Both the position numbers and the translations under genes were made by a program. DNA of 64,000 nt from Serratia proteamaculans (GTDB taxonomy: Bacteria > Pseudomonadota > Gammaproteobacteria > Enterobacterales > Enterobacteriaceae). Shown piece after piece: positions 36,625 through 47,405 of this stretch (positions are counted from its first letter, which is position 1; the number at the start of each line of letters is the position of its first letter). Under the pieces are notes generated by a model that saw only the letters and a list, made by a program, of their open reading frames with translations, was not told the DNA's origin and made no database searches. The DNA is taken from the NCBI RefSeq assembly GCF_013337185.1, contig NZ_SWDE01000001.1:186001-250000 (forward strand), in the 5' to 3' direction.

Positions 36625-36642
36625 ACCGGACGATTAAACATC

Positions 36643-36665
36643 AAGGGGGCTAACACCCCCTTTTT
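36643..36665. terminator. Terminator between sohB and yciN
   Basis: Stem AAGGGGG / CCCCCTT with a 6-base loop runs into TTT. It lies between convergent genes. Confidence 0.88.
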
Positions 36666-36670
36666 AATGC

Positions 36671-36922
36671 TTAGTCGACTAAATGATATTTATCAGAAAA
36701 CACGTGGGCCAAGTGTTTAAACATATTAAATACTGCGGTAGTTTTTATTGTTGGCAATCCATCCGGATCCAAAAAGAATTCACCGCGGAAAACTAAAACG
36801 CTGCCTTTTTGTTCAACATCGGTGGCAACCATACCTTGCAGATAATCATCATGCTGACGAATTAGATTATTTGCTTCTTCCAGCAGGGCTTCACGGGCAA
36901 TAGGTGAGGTTTCAGTGCGCAT
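36671..36922 (-). CDS. yciN: YciN family protein
   Basis: This 83-residue protein matches E. coli YciN (same length; [12 protein letters not shown] and the C-terminal KYHLVD). Its function is unknown. It lies between sohB and topA, the same place as in E. coli. Confidence 0.92.
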   Translation of the reverse strand: MRTETSPIAREALLEEANNLIRQHDDYLQGMVATDVEQKGSVLVFRGEFFLDPDGLPTIKTTAVFNMFKHLAHVFSDKYHLVD

Positions 36923-37348
36923 TTATTACACTCCAATGAAAAATTCTGCACATATTCTAACGCCAGTTCGCATTTATCCGCAAACAGACTAAGGTTTATT
37001 TGCCGTCTGGATGGCCAGCACTATCTGCTGATTGGCGAAATCTGCCTTTCCGTGCTAATTAGGTTGCGTGACGCTTTTTATCAGGTACAGTGTGGGATTT
37101 TGCGGCGTCGGGTGGAAGGTTTTGTTTACGCCATAAGTGAGTTTCACACAGCCATACTTCTGGGGTATGGGTGAATAGCGGCCAGGATCAACAACTTGCG
37201 TTCAGGTTGAGCAGTTAAGCAGCCAATAGAAAAAAACATGTTGATCTCTTGCCAGAGTGCCGCAATATAAAAAAGAGATACGAATCGCTGCGGCAAGGCG
37301 AGATAAAAGACTTCTTTTTAGAAGAAATAAAATTAGGTAAAGGTAAAT
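36923..37348 (+). promoter_or_regulatory. yciN/topA regulatory region
   Basis: This 426-bp interval has no supported gene. A small hairpin CCATAC / GTATGG lies at 37152-37157 and 37165-37170. topA is known to have several supercoiling- and heat-responsive promoters in E. coli, and the space available here would fit that, but I cannot assign the individual boxes with confidence. Confidence 0.45.
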
Positions 37349-39946
37349 ATGGGTAAAGCTCTCGTAATAGTTGAGTCCCCGGCAAAAGCCAAAACTATTA
37401 ATAAATATTTAGGTAATGACTACGTGGTGAAGTCCAGCGTCGGTCATATCCGTGATTTGCCGACCAGTGGCTCAGCCAGCAAAAAGAGCGCTGACTCAAC
37501 CGAAGACAAAGCCAAGAAGAAAGTTAAAAAAGATCCGACGACGGCGCTGGTAAATCGTATGGGCGTCGATCCTTACCATGGCTGGAAAGCACATTACGAA
37601 ATCCTGCCGGGTAAAGAAAAAGTTGTTGCCGAGTTAAAGTCGTTAGCGGAAAACGCCGACCACATTTATCTCGCAACCGACCTTGACCGCGAAGGGGAAG
37701 CCATTGCCTGGCACCTGCGGGAAGTTATCGGTGGTGACGACAAACGCTTTAGCCGCGTGGTGTTTAACGAAATTACCAAGAACGCGATCCAAAATGCGTT
37801 CAAACAGCCCGGCGAACTGAATATCGATCGTGTCAACGCACAGCAGGCGCGTCGCTTTATGGACCGCGTGGTGGGTTACATGGTCTCGCCGCTGCTGTGG
37901 AAGAAAATTGCCCGTGGCTTGTCCGCTGGGCGAGTGCAATCCGTTGCGGTTCGACTGGTGGTGGAGCGTGAGCGCGACATCAAAGCCTTCGTGCCGGAAG
38001 AATACTGGGAGTTGCACGCCGATCTGTTGGCGAAGGGTGATACCGCGCTGCAGATGGAAGTGACTCATGCCCACGACAAACCCTTCAAACCGGTTAACCG
38101 TGAGCAGACTCACGCCGCACTCAAAGTGCTGGAAAAAGCCCGTTATACGGTACTGGATCGCGAAGACAAGCCGACCAGCAGCAAGCCGGGTGCACCTTAT
38201 ATTACTTCTACGTTGCAGCAGGCGGCCAGTACCCGTCTGAGCTTTGGCGTGAAGAAAACCATGATGATGGCTCAGCGCCTGTATGAAGCCGGTCACATCA
38301 CCTATATGCGTACCGACTCCACCAACCTGAGCCAGGATGCGCTCGAGATGGTGCGTGGTTACATCGGTGACAACTTCGGCGACAAGTACCTGCCGAAAGC
38401 GCCGAACCAGTACAGCAGCAAAGAAAACTCGCAGGAAGCTCACGAAGCCATCCGTCCGTCGGATGTCAACGTGCTGGCCGAGCAGTTGAAAGATATGGAA
38501 GCGGATGCGCAAAAACTGTATCAGCTGATTTGGCGCCAGTTTGTTGCCTGTCAGATGACACCGGCGCAGTACGACTCCACCACGCTTTCGGTTAAAGCCG
38601 CTGATTACCAGCTGCGCGCCAAAGGCCGTACGCTGCGTTTCGATGGCTGGACCAAAGTGATGCCTGCTCTGCGTAAGGGTGATGAAGACCGCACCTTGCC
38701 GTATGTTGAAGTAGGCAGCGATCTGGAACTGCAGAAGCTGATCCCAAGCCAGCACTTTACCAAGCCGCCAGCGCGTTATAGCGAAGCGTCCTTGGTAAAA
38801 GAGCTGGAAAAACGGGGTATCGGGCGTCCATCGACCTACGCTTCAATCATCTCAACCATTCAGGATCGTGGTTATGTGCGAGTCGAAAGCCGCCGTTTCT
38901 ACGCTGAAAAAATGGGTGAGATCGTTACCGATCGTCTGGAAGAAAATTTCCGCGAGCTGATGAACTATGACTTCACCGCACGTATGGAAAACGGTCTGGA
39001 CCAGGTAGCCAATAACCAGGCTGAGTGGAAAGCGGTGCTGGATGAGTTCTTTGCCGAGTTCAGCGAACAGCTGGAAACGGCCGAGAAAGAGCCGGAAGAA
39101 GGCGGTATGCGCCCGAATCAGATGGTGATGACCAGCATCGATTGCCCAACCTGCGGTCGCAAGATGGGTATCCGTACTGCCAGCACCGGCGTTTTCCTGG
39201 GTTGCTCCGGCTATGCATTGCCGCCGAAGGAACGTTGTAAAACCACCATTAACCTGGTGCCGGAAACGGAAGTGCTCAACATTCTCGAAGGGGATGACGC
39301 GGAAACCAACGCCTTGCGTGCCCGCCGTCGTTGCCAGAAATGCGGCACGGCGATGGACAGCTACCTGATCGATAACCAGCGCAAGCTGCACGTGTGCGGC
39401 AACAACCCAGCGTGTGACGGCTATGAGATCGAAGAGGGTGAATTCCGCCTGAAAGGGTACGACGGTCCTGTGGTTGAGTGCGATAAGTGTGGTTCTGAAA
39501 TGCACCTGAAAATGGGGCGCTTCGGCAAGTACATGGGTTGCACCAACGAGAGCTGCAAAAATACCCGTAAGATCCTGCGTAACGGTGATGTTGCACCGCC
39601 GAAGGAAGATCCGGTTCCATTGCCGGAACTGCCATGCGAAAAGTCGGACGCTTACTTTGTTCTGCGTGACGGCGCGGCCGGTGTGTTCCTGGCGGCTAAT
39701 ACCTTCCCTAAATCGCGCGAAACCCGTGCGCCGCTGGTGGAAGAGTTGGCCCGTTTCAAGGACCGTCTGCCTGAGAAACTGCGTTATCTGGCGGATGCGC
39801 CAGTGGCAGATGCGGAAGGCAACAAAACCTTGGTGCGTTTCAGCCGCAAGACCAAGCAGCAGTACGTCTCTGCAGAGAAAGACGGCAAAGCCACTGGCTG
39901 GTCTGCTTTCTACATTGATGGCAAATGGGTTGAAGGCAAAAAGTAA
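37349..39946 (+). CDS. topA: DNA topoisomerase I
   Basis: This 865-residue type IA topoisomerase relaxes negative supercoils. The toprim domain is at the N-terminus ([20 protein letters not shown]; acidic [12 protein letters not shown]), the catalytic tyrosine is in [11 protein letters not shown]-type sequence (here [10 protein letters not shown]), and three C-terminal zinc modules follow (CPTCGRKMG..., CQKCGTAMD..., CDKCGSEMH...). AAGGT is 5 bases before the start. Length matches E. coli. Confidence 0.98.
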   Translation: MGKALVIVESPAKAKTINKYLGNDYVVKSSVGHIRDLPTSGSASKKSADSTEDKAKKKVKKDPTTALVNRMGVDPYHGWKAHYEILPGKEKVVAELKSLAENADHIYLATDLDREGEAIAWHLREVIGGDDKRFSRVVFNEITKNAIQNAFKQPGELNIDRVNAQQARRFMDRVVGYMVSPLLWKKIARGLSAGRVQSVAVRLVVERERDIKAFVPEEYWELHADLLAKGDTALQMEVTHAHDKPFKPVNREQTHAALKVLEKARYTVLDREDKPTSSKPGAPYITSTLQQAASTRLSFGVKKTMMMAQRLYEAGHITYMRTDSTNLSQDALEMVRGYIGDNFGDKYLPKAPNQYSSKENSQEAHEAIRPSDVNVLAEQLKDMEADAQKLYQLIWRQFVACQMTPAQYDSTTLSVKAADYQLRAKGRTLRFDGWTKVMPALRKGDEDRTLPYVEVGSDLELQKLIPSQHFTKPPARYSEASLVKELEKRGIGRPSTYASIISTIQDRGYVRVESRRFYAEKMGEIVTDRLEENFRELMNYDFTARMENGLDQVANNQAEWKAVLDEFFAEFSEQLETAEKEPEEGGMRPNQMVMTSIDCPTCGRKMGIRTASTGVFLGCSGYALPPKERCKTTINLVPETEVLNILEGDDAETNALRARRRCQKCGTAMDSYLIDNQRKLHVCGNNPACDGYEIEEGEFRLKGYDGPVVECDKCGSEMHLKMGRFGKYMGCTNESCKNTRKILRNGDVAPPKEDPVPLPELPCEKSDAYFVLRDGAAGVFLAANTFPKSRETRAPLVEELARFKDRLPEKLRYLADAPVADAEGNKTLVRFSRKTKQQYVSAEKDGKATGWSAFYIDGKWVEGKK

Positions 39947-39969
39947 ATTTGCAGCCTGAATGCAACATT

Positions 39970-39997
39970 AAAAACCAGCCCATGTGGCTGGTTTTTT
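39970..39997 (+). terminator. Terminator of topA
   Basis: Stem AACCAGCC / GGCTGGTT (39973-39980, 39986-39993) with loop CATGT is followed by T residues. Confidence 0.92.
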
Positions 39998-41280
<1,283 letters not shown>

Positions 41281-41305
41281 GCCGTCAGGTTAATGGCTGA
41301 TAGCA

Positions 41306-41334
41306 GGAGGGGAACCAACCCCTCCCTGTTTTAT
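41306..41334. terminator. Terminator after cysB
   Basis: Stem GGAGGGG / CCCCTCC (41306-41312, 41319-41325) with loop AACCAA is followed by a T-rich run. Confidence 0.85.
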
Positions 41335-41396
41335 CTTTTTCAGGTTTTTTCACCTCTGATATCCCCTTTGAACACCCATCGCACGGCACCAATTCG

Positions 41397-41996
41397 TCAT
41401 CTCATTGCCAGTTTCTGCTGCACGGCAAGCAGGGTACGGCGCCTTATCCAACCGCTGGCCGGGCGAATGGCTCCCCAATAGCAGGCGAAACGCGCTTTTA
41501 CCTGGGGCGTAGGGCACCAGACAAAGGTTTCCGTAGTTAGCGTTGCCCAACCCGCACTGTCCTGCGTGACGTTGAAGCGCAACACCAGTTTAGCCGCATC
41601 GGGATCGTTGTAATGGTCAAACTCTTCAGCATTGGCCAGACTTGCCACCCCCATGGTCGGGCGCCAGAAACGACCGGCCAATCCAAGAGAAATTTCATTA
41701 TTGCTCTGATGCAACAGGGTAAAAGTGTCGAAACCAAATGCAGCGGCCGGCGCAACGTTCTTGGTGTTGGTGAACCATTGGCGCAGCTTCGTGGGTAACT
41801 GACGCAGCATCAGTAACCGACTGATGATTGGGTCCTCGGCCATATCCAGCGCAAGCACCGCCTGAATAATGGCTTCAGGTGTGGCATTAATGGGGGCTGA
41901 CTGATGTTTTTCATGAAAGCTGAAGGCAGGAATATAGGGCGGGGCGCCTTGCCAGCGCTGACACTCACGTTCTCTGACGAATCCCAAAAATGCCAC
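41397..41996 (-). CDS. Uncharacterised protein, about 199 residues
   Basis: I do not recognise this protein with certainty. It has no signal peptide or membrane segment. The central part (FGFDTFTLLHQSNNEISLGLAGRFW) and the later KLVLRFNVTQDSAGWATLTTETFVWC read like a beta-rich, lipid- or ligand-binding-type fold similar to SRPBCC-like proteins, but this is only an impression. The start is chosen as GTG at 41996 because AAGGAG lies 6 bases before it; a longer start at 42035 has no ribosome site. In E. coli this place between cysB and acnA holds ymiA and ymiC instead. Confidence 0.6.
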   Translation of the reverse strand: MAFLGFVRERECQRWQGAPPYIPAFSFHEKHQSAPINATPEAIIQAVLALDMAEDPIISRLLMLRQLPTKLRQWFTNTKNVAPAAAFGFDTFTLLHQSNNEISLGLAGRFWRPTMGVASLANAEEFDHYNDPDAAKLVLRFNVTQDSAGWATLTTETFVWCPTPQVKARFACYWGAIRPASGWIRRRTLLAVQQKLAMR

Positions 41997-42317
41997 TGCT
42001 CGCTCCTTGGATTTAAAATATGACTTTGGCATCACTGCCCATGCTGCGCGGTAAGTCGCAAGTTGTTCTTCGAACGGTTGGAAAGGAACCTTAACAGATA
42101 GCTACCGAAGCGGGAACATGACCCACTTGTTATTCTGTGCTCAGTGCAACCCATGCCTAAGCCGTTGGGAAAAAACAACTTCTCCATTCTTGATTACTTC
42201 TGCCTATCGTTATGATCAAAACGTGTTGTTATCAAAACGTTACATCATCTTTGTGTTATCTTTAAGTAAGACCTCAGTGATTACCCTGTTTTATGCATAA
42301 TAAGAAATGGAGGAGCT
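41997..42317. promoter_or_regulatory. Divergent region upstream of acnA
   Basis: This 321-bp interval separates the uncharacterised gene from acnA. It probably carries the acnA promoter, which in E. coli responds to Fnr, ArcA, SoxS and CRP, but I see no clear match to those sites. A 60-codon plus-strand reading frame at 42118-42300 has no recognisable homology. Confidence 0.4.
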
Positions 42318-44990
42318 ATGTCGTCCGATCTTCGTGAAACGAGTATGGATAAGCTGGTTGCGCTCAATAGTGAGTATCGCTATTACAGTCTGCCACTGGC
42401 CGCGAGACAGCTGGGTGATATCGACCGGCTGCCAAAATCAATGAAAGTGCTGTTGGAAAACCTGCTGCGCCATGTGGATGGCGACACCGTGCTGGTTGAC
42501 GACCTGAAAGCTATCGTTGGCTGGTTACAAACCGGCCATGCCGACCGCGAGATTGCCTACCGCCCGGCCCGTGTATTGATGCAGGATTTTACCGGCGTGC
42601 CTGCGGTGGTGGACCTGGCCGCGATGCGTGAAGCAGTGCAGCGATTGGGCGGCAATGTTGACCAGGTTAACCCGTTGTCACCGGTCGATCTGGTGATTGA
42701 CCACTCGGTCACCGTTGATGAGTTCGGCGATGACGAAGCGTTTGAAGAAAACGTGCGTATCGAAATGGAGCGTAACCACGAGCGCTATACCTTCCTGCGT
42801 TGGGGGCAGAAAGCCTTCAACCGCTTCCGCGTAGTGCCGCCGGGCACCGGTATCTGTCACCAGGTTAACCTGGAGTATCTTGGCCAAACCGTGTGGCACA
42901 CCGACGAAAGCGGTCAGCGCATTGCCTATCCGGACACGCTGGTGGGCACCGACTCCCACACCACCATGATCAACGGCCTGGGCATTCTTGGTTGGGGCGT
43001 GGGTGGTATCGAAGCCGAAGCGGCGATGCTTGGTCAGCCGGTATCGATGCTGATCCCGGACGTGGTGGGCTTTAAACTCACCGGTAAACTCAGTGAAGGC
43101 ATTACCGCTACCGACCTGGTGTTGACCGTCACCCAGATGCTGCGTAAGCACGGCGTCGTGGGCAAGTTTGTTGAGTTCTACGGTGACGGCTTGGCGGATC
43201 TACCGCTGGCTGACCGAGCGACCATTGCCAACATGTCACCGGAGTTTGGTGCTACCTGTGGCTTCTTCCCGGTGGACGAAGTGACGCTGGGGTATATGAA
43301 GCTGAGTGGCCGCAGCGATGAGCAAATCGCGCTGGTGGAAGCCTATGCCAAAGCGCAGGGCATGTGGCGCAACCCTGGCGACGAGCCGGTGTTTACCAGC
43401 ACTCTGGCACTGGATATGTCGACGGTGGTAGCCAGCCTGGCCGGGCCGAAGCGCCCGCAGGATCGAGTGGCACTGCCAGAGGTGCCCAAGGCTTTCAATG
43501 CCGCTACCGAGCTGGAGATCGGTAACCAGCAACGAAAATCCGAATTTAAACCCTTCACCCTTAACGGGCAGCAGCACGACCTGCATAACGGTGCGGTGGT
43601 GATCGCCGCCATTACCTCCTGTACCAACACCTCTAACCCCAGCGTAATGATGGCAGCCGGCCTGCTGGCGAAAAATGCGGTGAAAAAAGGGCTGAGAACC
43701 AAACCCTGGGTGAAAACCTCCCTGGCGCCGGGATCCAAAGTGGTGACCGACTATTTCGACAGCGCCAAGCTGACGTCCTACCTGGAAGAACTTGGGTTTA
43801 ACCTGGTGGGTTACGGCTGTACTACCTGTATCGGTAACTCCGGGCCATTGCCTGAGCCTATTGAGCAGGCGATTAAAGAGGGCGATCTGACCGTAGGTGC
43901 GGTGTTGTCAGGTAACCGTAACTTCGAGGGCCGTATTCATCCGCTGGTGAAGACCAACTGGCTGGCCTCGCCACCCTTGGTGGTTGCCTATGCGCTTGCC
44001 GGCAGTATGAAGATTGATCTGACCAAAGAGCCGCTGGGTGAAGGCCGTGACGGCCAGCCGGTGTATCTGAAGGATATTTGGCCGAGCAGCCAGGACATTG
44101 CCCAGGCCGTTGAGGAAGTGCGTACCGAGATGTTCCATAAGGAATACGGCGCGGTGTTTGACGGTGACGCCAACTGGCAGTCGATTCAGGTTGCCGGTTC
44201 GGCCACCTATCCATGGCAGGCGGACTCCACCTATATTCGCCATCCGCCGTTCTTCAGCAGCATGAAAGTGCAGCCGGATCCGGTGCAGGACATCAAGGAC
44301 GCCCGCATCCTGGCAATCCTGGCTGACTCGGTGACCACCGACCATATCTCTCCGGCAGGGAACATCAAACGCGACAGCCCGGCAGGCCGCTATCTGAGCG
44401 ATCATGGCGTTGCGGCGCTGGATTTCAACTCCTACGGTTCACGCCGTGGTAACCATGAAGTCATGATGCGTGGCACCTTTGCCAACATCCGCATCCGTAA
44501 CGAAATGGTGCCGGGGGTTGAAGGGGGTTATACCCGCCATATCCCGTCACAGAATCAGTTATCGATCTACGATGCTGCGATGCAGTATCAGCAGGAGCAG
44601 GTACCGCTGGCGGTGATCGCCGGTAAAGAATACGGTTCCGGCTCCAGCCGTGACTGGGCTGCGAAAGGGCCACGTCTGTTGGGGGTTCGCGTGGTGATTG
44701 CCGAATCCTTTGAACGTATTCACCGTTCTAACCTGATTGGTATGGGTATTTTGCCGCTGGAGTTCCCGGTAGGTGTGACGCGTAAAACCCTGGGGCTGAG
44801 TGGTGATGAGCAGATCAGCGTCAGCGGGTTACAAACGCTGAAACCAGGGCAAGTGGTGCCGGTGCTGATCACTTATGCCGATGGGCGCAAGGAAGTGGTC
44901 AATACCCGTTGCCGAATCGATACCGGCAATGAGCTGACCTACTATGAAAATGACGGCATCCTGCACTACGTGATCAGGAAAATGCTGTAA
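42318..44990 (+). CDS. acnA: Aconitate hydratase A
   Basis: This 890-residue iron-sulfur enzyme interconverts citrate and isocitrate in the TCA cycle and is the stress-resistant isoform. The cluster cysteines lie in ITSCTNTSNPS and TTCIGNSGP; the C-terminal swivel domain has YGSGSSRDWAAKG. The first residues MSSDLRETSMDKL align with E. coli AcnA. GGAGG is 6 bases before the start. Confidence 0.98.
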   Translation: MSSDLRETSMDKLVALNSEYRYYSLPLAARQLGDIDRLPKSMKVLLENLLRHVDGDTVLVDDLKAIVGWLQTGHADREIAYRPARVLMQDFTGVPAVVDLAAMREAVQRLGGNVDQVNPLSPVDLVIDHSVTVDEFGDDEAFEENVRIEMERNHERYTFLRWGQKAFNRFRVVPPGTGICHQVNLEYLGQTVWHTDESGQRIAYPDTLVGTDSHTTMINGLGILGWGVGGIEAEAAMLGQPVSMLIPDVVGFKLTGKLSEGITATDLVLTVTQMLRKHGVVGKFVEFYGDGLADLPLADRATIANMSPEFGATCGFFPVDEVTLGYMKLSGRSDEQIALVEAYAKAQGMWRNPGDEPVFTSTLALDMSTVVASLAGPKRPQDRVALPEVPKAFNAATELEIGNQQRKSEFKPFTLNGQQHDLHNGAVVIAAITSCTNTSNPSVMMAAGLLAKNAVKKGLRTKPWVKTSLAPGSKVVTDYFDSAKLTSYLEELGFNLVGYGCTTCIGNSGPLPEPIEQAIKEGDLTVGAVLSGNRNFEGRIHPLVKTNWLASPPLVVAYALAGSMKIDLTKEPLGEGRDGQPVYLKDIWPSSQDIAQAVEEVRTEMFHKEYGAVFDGDANWQSIQVAGSATYPWQADSTYIRHPPFFSSMKVQPDPVQDIKDARILAILADSVTTDHISPAGNIKRDSPAGRYLSDHGVAALDFNSYGSRRGNHEVMMRGTFANIRIRNEMVPGVEGGYTRHIPSQNQLSIYDAAMQYQQEQVPLAVIAGKEYGSGSSRDWAAKGPRLLGVRVVIAESFERIHRSNLIGMGILPLEFPVGVTRKTLGLSGDEQISVSGLQTLKPGQVVPVLITYADGRKEVVNTRCRIDTGNELTYYENDGILHYVIRKML

Positions 44991-44991
44991 T

Positions 44992-45029
44992 AAAAAGGGC
45001 GCCTTTCATTCATGGCGCCCTGATTTTTC
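44992..45029. terminator. Terminator between acnA and ribA
   Basis: Stem GGGCGCC / GGCGCCC (44997-45003, 45014-45020) is flanked by an A run and a T run, suited to both convergent genes. Confidence 0.9.
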
Positions 45030-45041
45030 CTCGCGAGGAAA

Positions 45042-45635
45042 TTACTCTTGGTCCAGCAAATGGCCCATTTTTGCGGCCTTGGTGGCCAGATAACGCTCGT
45101 TCTTCGGGTTGCGACCGACGATCAGTGGCACACGCTCGGTAATGTTGATACCGGCTTCGGTCAGGATCTCGACCTTTTTCGGGTTGTTGGTCAGTAAACG
45201 CACCGCATCCACGCCCAGCAGTTTGAACATGTCCGCACACAGGGTGAAATCACGTTCATCCGCAGCAAAACCCAACTGGTGGTTGGCTTCTACCGTATCA
45301 GCCCCCTTGTCCTGCAGCGCATAAGCGCGGATCTTGTTCAGCAAACCGATATTACGACCTTCCTGGCGATGGTAGAGCAGGATACCGCGACCTTCTTCCG
45401 CGATATGCTCCAGTGCGGCTTCCAGCTGAAAACCGCAGTCGCAGCGCAGGCTGAATAAGGCATCACCAGTCAGACACTCAGAATGTACCCGTGAGAGTAC
45501 CGGTGTTGCGCCAGAAATATCCCCGAACACCAGCGCCAGATGATCGTGTCCGGTTGCCAGTTCTTCGAATCCTACCATCAGGAAATCGCCCCAAGGTGTT
45601 GGCAATTTGGCCTCTGCCACCCGTTTAAGCTGCAT
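45042..45635 (-). CDS. ribA: GTP cyclohydrolase II
   Basis: This 197-residue zinc enzyme opens GTP in the first step of riboflavin synthesis. The zinc cysteines are in [18 protein letters not shown]. The start at 45635 ([16 protein letters not shown]) aligns with E. coli RibA and has GGAGA just upstream; an in-frame ATG 11 codons earlier is unlikely. It is convergent with acnA and divergent from pgpB, as in E. coli. Confidence 0.97.
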   Translation of the reverse strand: MQLKRVAEAKLPTPWGDFLMVGFEELATGHDHLALVFGDISGATPVLSRVHSECLTGDALFSLRCDCGFQLEAALEHIAEEGRGILLYHRQEGRNIGLLNKIRAYALQDKGADTVEANHQLGFAADERDFTLCADMFKLLGVDAVRLLTNNPKKVEILTEAGINITERVPLIVGRNPKNERYLATKAAKMGHLLDQE

Positions 45636-45912
45636 GTTGCTCTCCACAAATACTTCCGATTCAACCATGGTTGCGCATCCTACTTCCGGCCCAGTGAGCT
45701 GACCAGTATTAAATGCACAACGACGATCGGCATTTCATTAATTATCGGCTATTTTGCCATAACTTCTTGCCCTGAGGTGCTTAGCAAATCAGCATCCGGC
45801 GTTTTCAGCCAACTATTATTGCAATAGGCCGTTTATCTGTTTAATTTTTCGAGTGTTATCAATATTGCAAGATTGTTACACTGCGAATTGGCTTATGCAA
45901 AGGACAATGGGA

Positions 45913-46683
45913 ATGTTTGAGATTGCAAAACGTACGGCGGCAGGCGCACTAGTGCTGTTGCTGATGCCGCTGGCGGTATGGATTTCCGGCTGGCAATGGC
46001 AACCAGGTGGCGATGGCAGGTTGTTGAAAGGTCTGTACTGGATGACTGAAACAGTCACTTCGCCCTGGGGGATCCTCACCAGTATTATTCTTGGCGCCTG
46101 GTTTTTGTGGTGCCTGCGTTTTCGTATCAGACCGGCCATTGGGTTGTTGGTGCTGCTCAGCGCGTCGATTCTGATCGGACAGGGCGTGAAGTCCTTGATC
46201 AAGGATCGCGTGCAGGAGCCACGGCCATTTGTGCTGTGGTTAGAGTCGGCCCACCAGATTGATGAAAAGTACTTTTACTCGCTCAAACGTAAAGAGCGGG
46301 GCGCATTGGTGAAAGAGCAACTTCAGGATCAAGCGCTGGTACCGGTATGGCTACGTGAGCACTGGCAGTTTGAGACCGGCTTTGCGTTCCCTTCCGGCCA
46401 TACGATGTTTGCCGCCAGTTGGGCGCTACTGGGCGTAGGGCTGTTGTGGCCAAGACGGCACTACAAGACCGTAGCGGTCTTGATGGTGTGGGCAATAGGT
46501 GTCATGGGCAGCCGTTTGCTGCTGGGCATGCACTGGCCACGGGATCTGGCGGTGGCGACCCTGATCAGTTGGCTGCTGGTGACAATAGCTTGCTGGTTGG
46601 CCCAACGCTGGTTTGGCCCTTTAACGCCACCGCCGCAAGAGCAGCAGGAAATTGCGGAAAGAACCTCGGTGGACAAAAGATAG
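45913..46683 (+). CDS. pgpB: Phosphatidylglycerophosphatase B
   Basis: This 256-residue inner-membrane PAP2 phosphatase removes phosphate from phosphatidylglycerophosphate, phosphatidate and undecaprenyl pyrophosphate. The three PAP2 motifs are KDRVQEPRP, PSGHTMF and SRLLLGMHWPRD. The start at 45913 (MFEIAKRTAAG) aligns with E. coli (MRSIARRTAVG), with AGGA 8 bases upstream; earlier in-frame starts would add 20 residues. Confidence 0.95.
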   Translation: MFEIAKRTAAGALVLLLMPLAVWISGWQWQPGGDGRLLKGLYWMTETVTSPWGILTSIILGAWFLWCLRFRIRPAIGLLVLLSASILIGQGVKSLIKDRVQEPRPFVLWLESAHQIDEKYFYSLKRKERGALVKEQLQDQALVPVWLREHWQFETGFAFPSGHTMFAASWALLGVGLLWPRRHYKTVAVLMVWAIGVMGSRLLLGMHWPRDLAVATLISWLLVTIACWLAQRWFGPLTPPPQEQQEIAERTSVDKR

Positions 46684-46839
46684 GTGACGCCGTCACTTAA
46701 TGCGGGGCCGTTATGGCACCGCATTAACCGCTTACATTTCCCGTCATTGCAATTCTCATTAATGCCCCCACATCCTTATTAATCTATTATTTTGAGAAGC
46801 TTTCTCATTAATTTGTTCGGGAGCGTCGTTTACTGTCGA

Positions 46840-46937
46840 ATATGCCAGCAGATATGTGGTTTTATCGTGCCGCAGGGTTTCCCTGCCACGATGGGAAATG
46901 CTAACTTAAAGGTTAGGGAAGCCACGTATTGGCATAT
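46840..46937 (+). other. Multi-branched inverted-repeat structure between pgpB and lapA
   Basis: An outer stem ATATGCCA (46840-46847) / TGGCATAT (46930-46937) and ATATGTGG (46852-46859) / CCACGTAT (46922-46929, one G-T wobble) encloses two hairpins. The first pairs ATCGTG and GCAGGG (46864-46877, two-base bulge) with CCCTGC and CACGAT (46881-46892). The second pairs CTAAC (46901-46905) with GTTAG (46912-46916). It directly abuts the ERIC-like element. It may be a structured RNA, a mobile palindromic element or part of an extended repeat. Confidence 0.5.
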
Positions 46938-47059
46938 ACCCGTCATCTTTCAAGTCGCAGCGTTGTTATCTGCACTCGCTCACACCAGTGACTTACTTGA
47001 GTAAGCGCCTGGAGATGAGCGAGCTGGCCGCCTGGCTACAACTTGAAAGCTATAGGGTA
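46936..47059. repeat. ERIC-like repeat, uninterrupted copy
   Basis: This 124-bp element has inverted ends of the same type as the repeat at 10071-10272 (ATACCC-N7-TTCAAGT and its complement) and a core GACTTACTTGAGTAAGCGCC. It is nearly colinear with the other copy read in reverse but lacks the 80-base insertion. It ends 37 bases before lapA and may be transcribed with it. Confidence 0.85.
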
Positions 47060-47096
47060 GAATTCATCCGATTAACTCGGCATCGCGGGAAAGAAT

Positions 47097-47399
47097 GTGA
47101 AATATTTGCTGATTTTTTTGTTGGTTCTGGTGATTTTCGTGATTTCTGTCACGTTGGGCGCGCATAACGATCAGGTTGTGAGTTTTAACTATCTGGTTGC
47201 GCAGGGCGACTATCGCGTATCGACCCTGTTGGCGGCGTTGTTTGGCGCCGGTTTCGTTCTCGGCTGGGTCATTTGTGGCCTGTTTTATCTGCGTACCCGT
47301 ATTGCGCTGGGGCGAGCCGAACGCAAAATCAAAAGGCTGGAACTGCAGCTTGAACAACCTGCTGAATCGGCAGTTCCGTCCGTTGTCAGCAAGGAATAA
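47097..47399 (+). CDS. lapA: LapA (YciS), lipopolysaccharide assembly protein A
   Basis: This 100-residue inner-membrane protein has two membrane helices (about 2-20 and 40-64) and a charged C-terminal coiled tail. It starts at a GTG, with GGGAAAG upstream. LapA works with LapB in controlling LPS synthesis through LpxC turnover. Gap to lapB is 6 bases. An ERIC-like repeat lies directly upstream. Confidence 0.94.
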   Translation: MKYLLIFLLVLVIFVISVTLGAHNDQVVSFNYLVAQGDYRVSTLLAALFGAGFVLGWVICGLFYLRTRIALGRAERKIKRLELQLEQPAESAVPSVVSKE

Positions 47400-47405
47400 C
47401 CTTCT

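Noticed and set aside
42118-42300. 60-codon open frame upstream of acnA as a counterpart of ymiA/ymiC
   Set aside because: Its sequence does not resemble either E. coli protein and no ribosome site precedes it.
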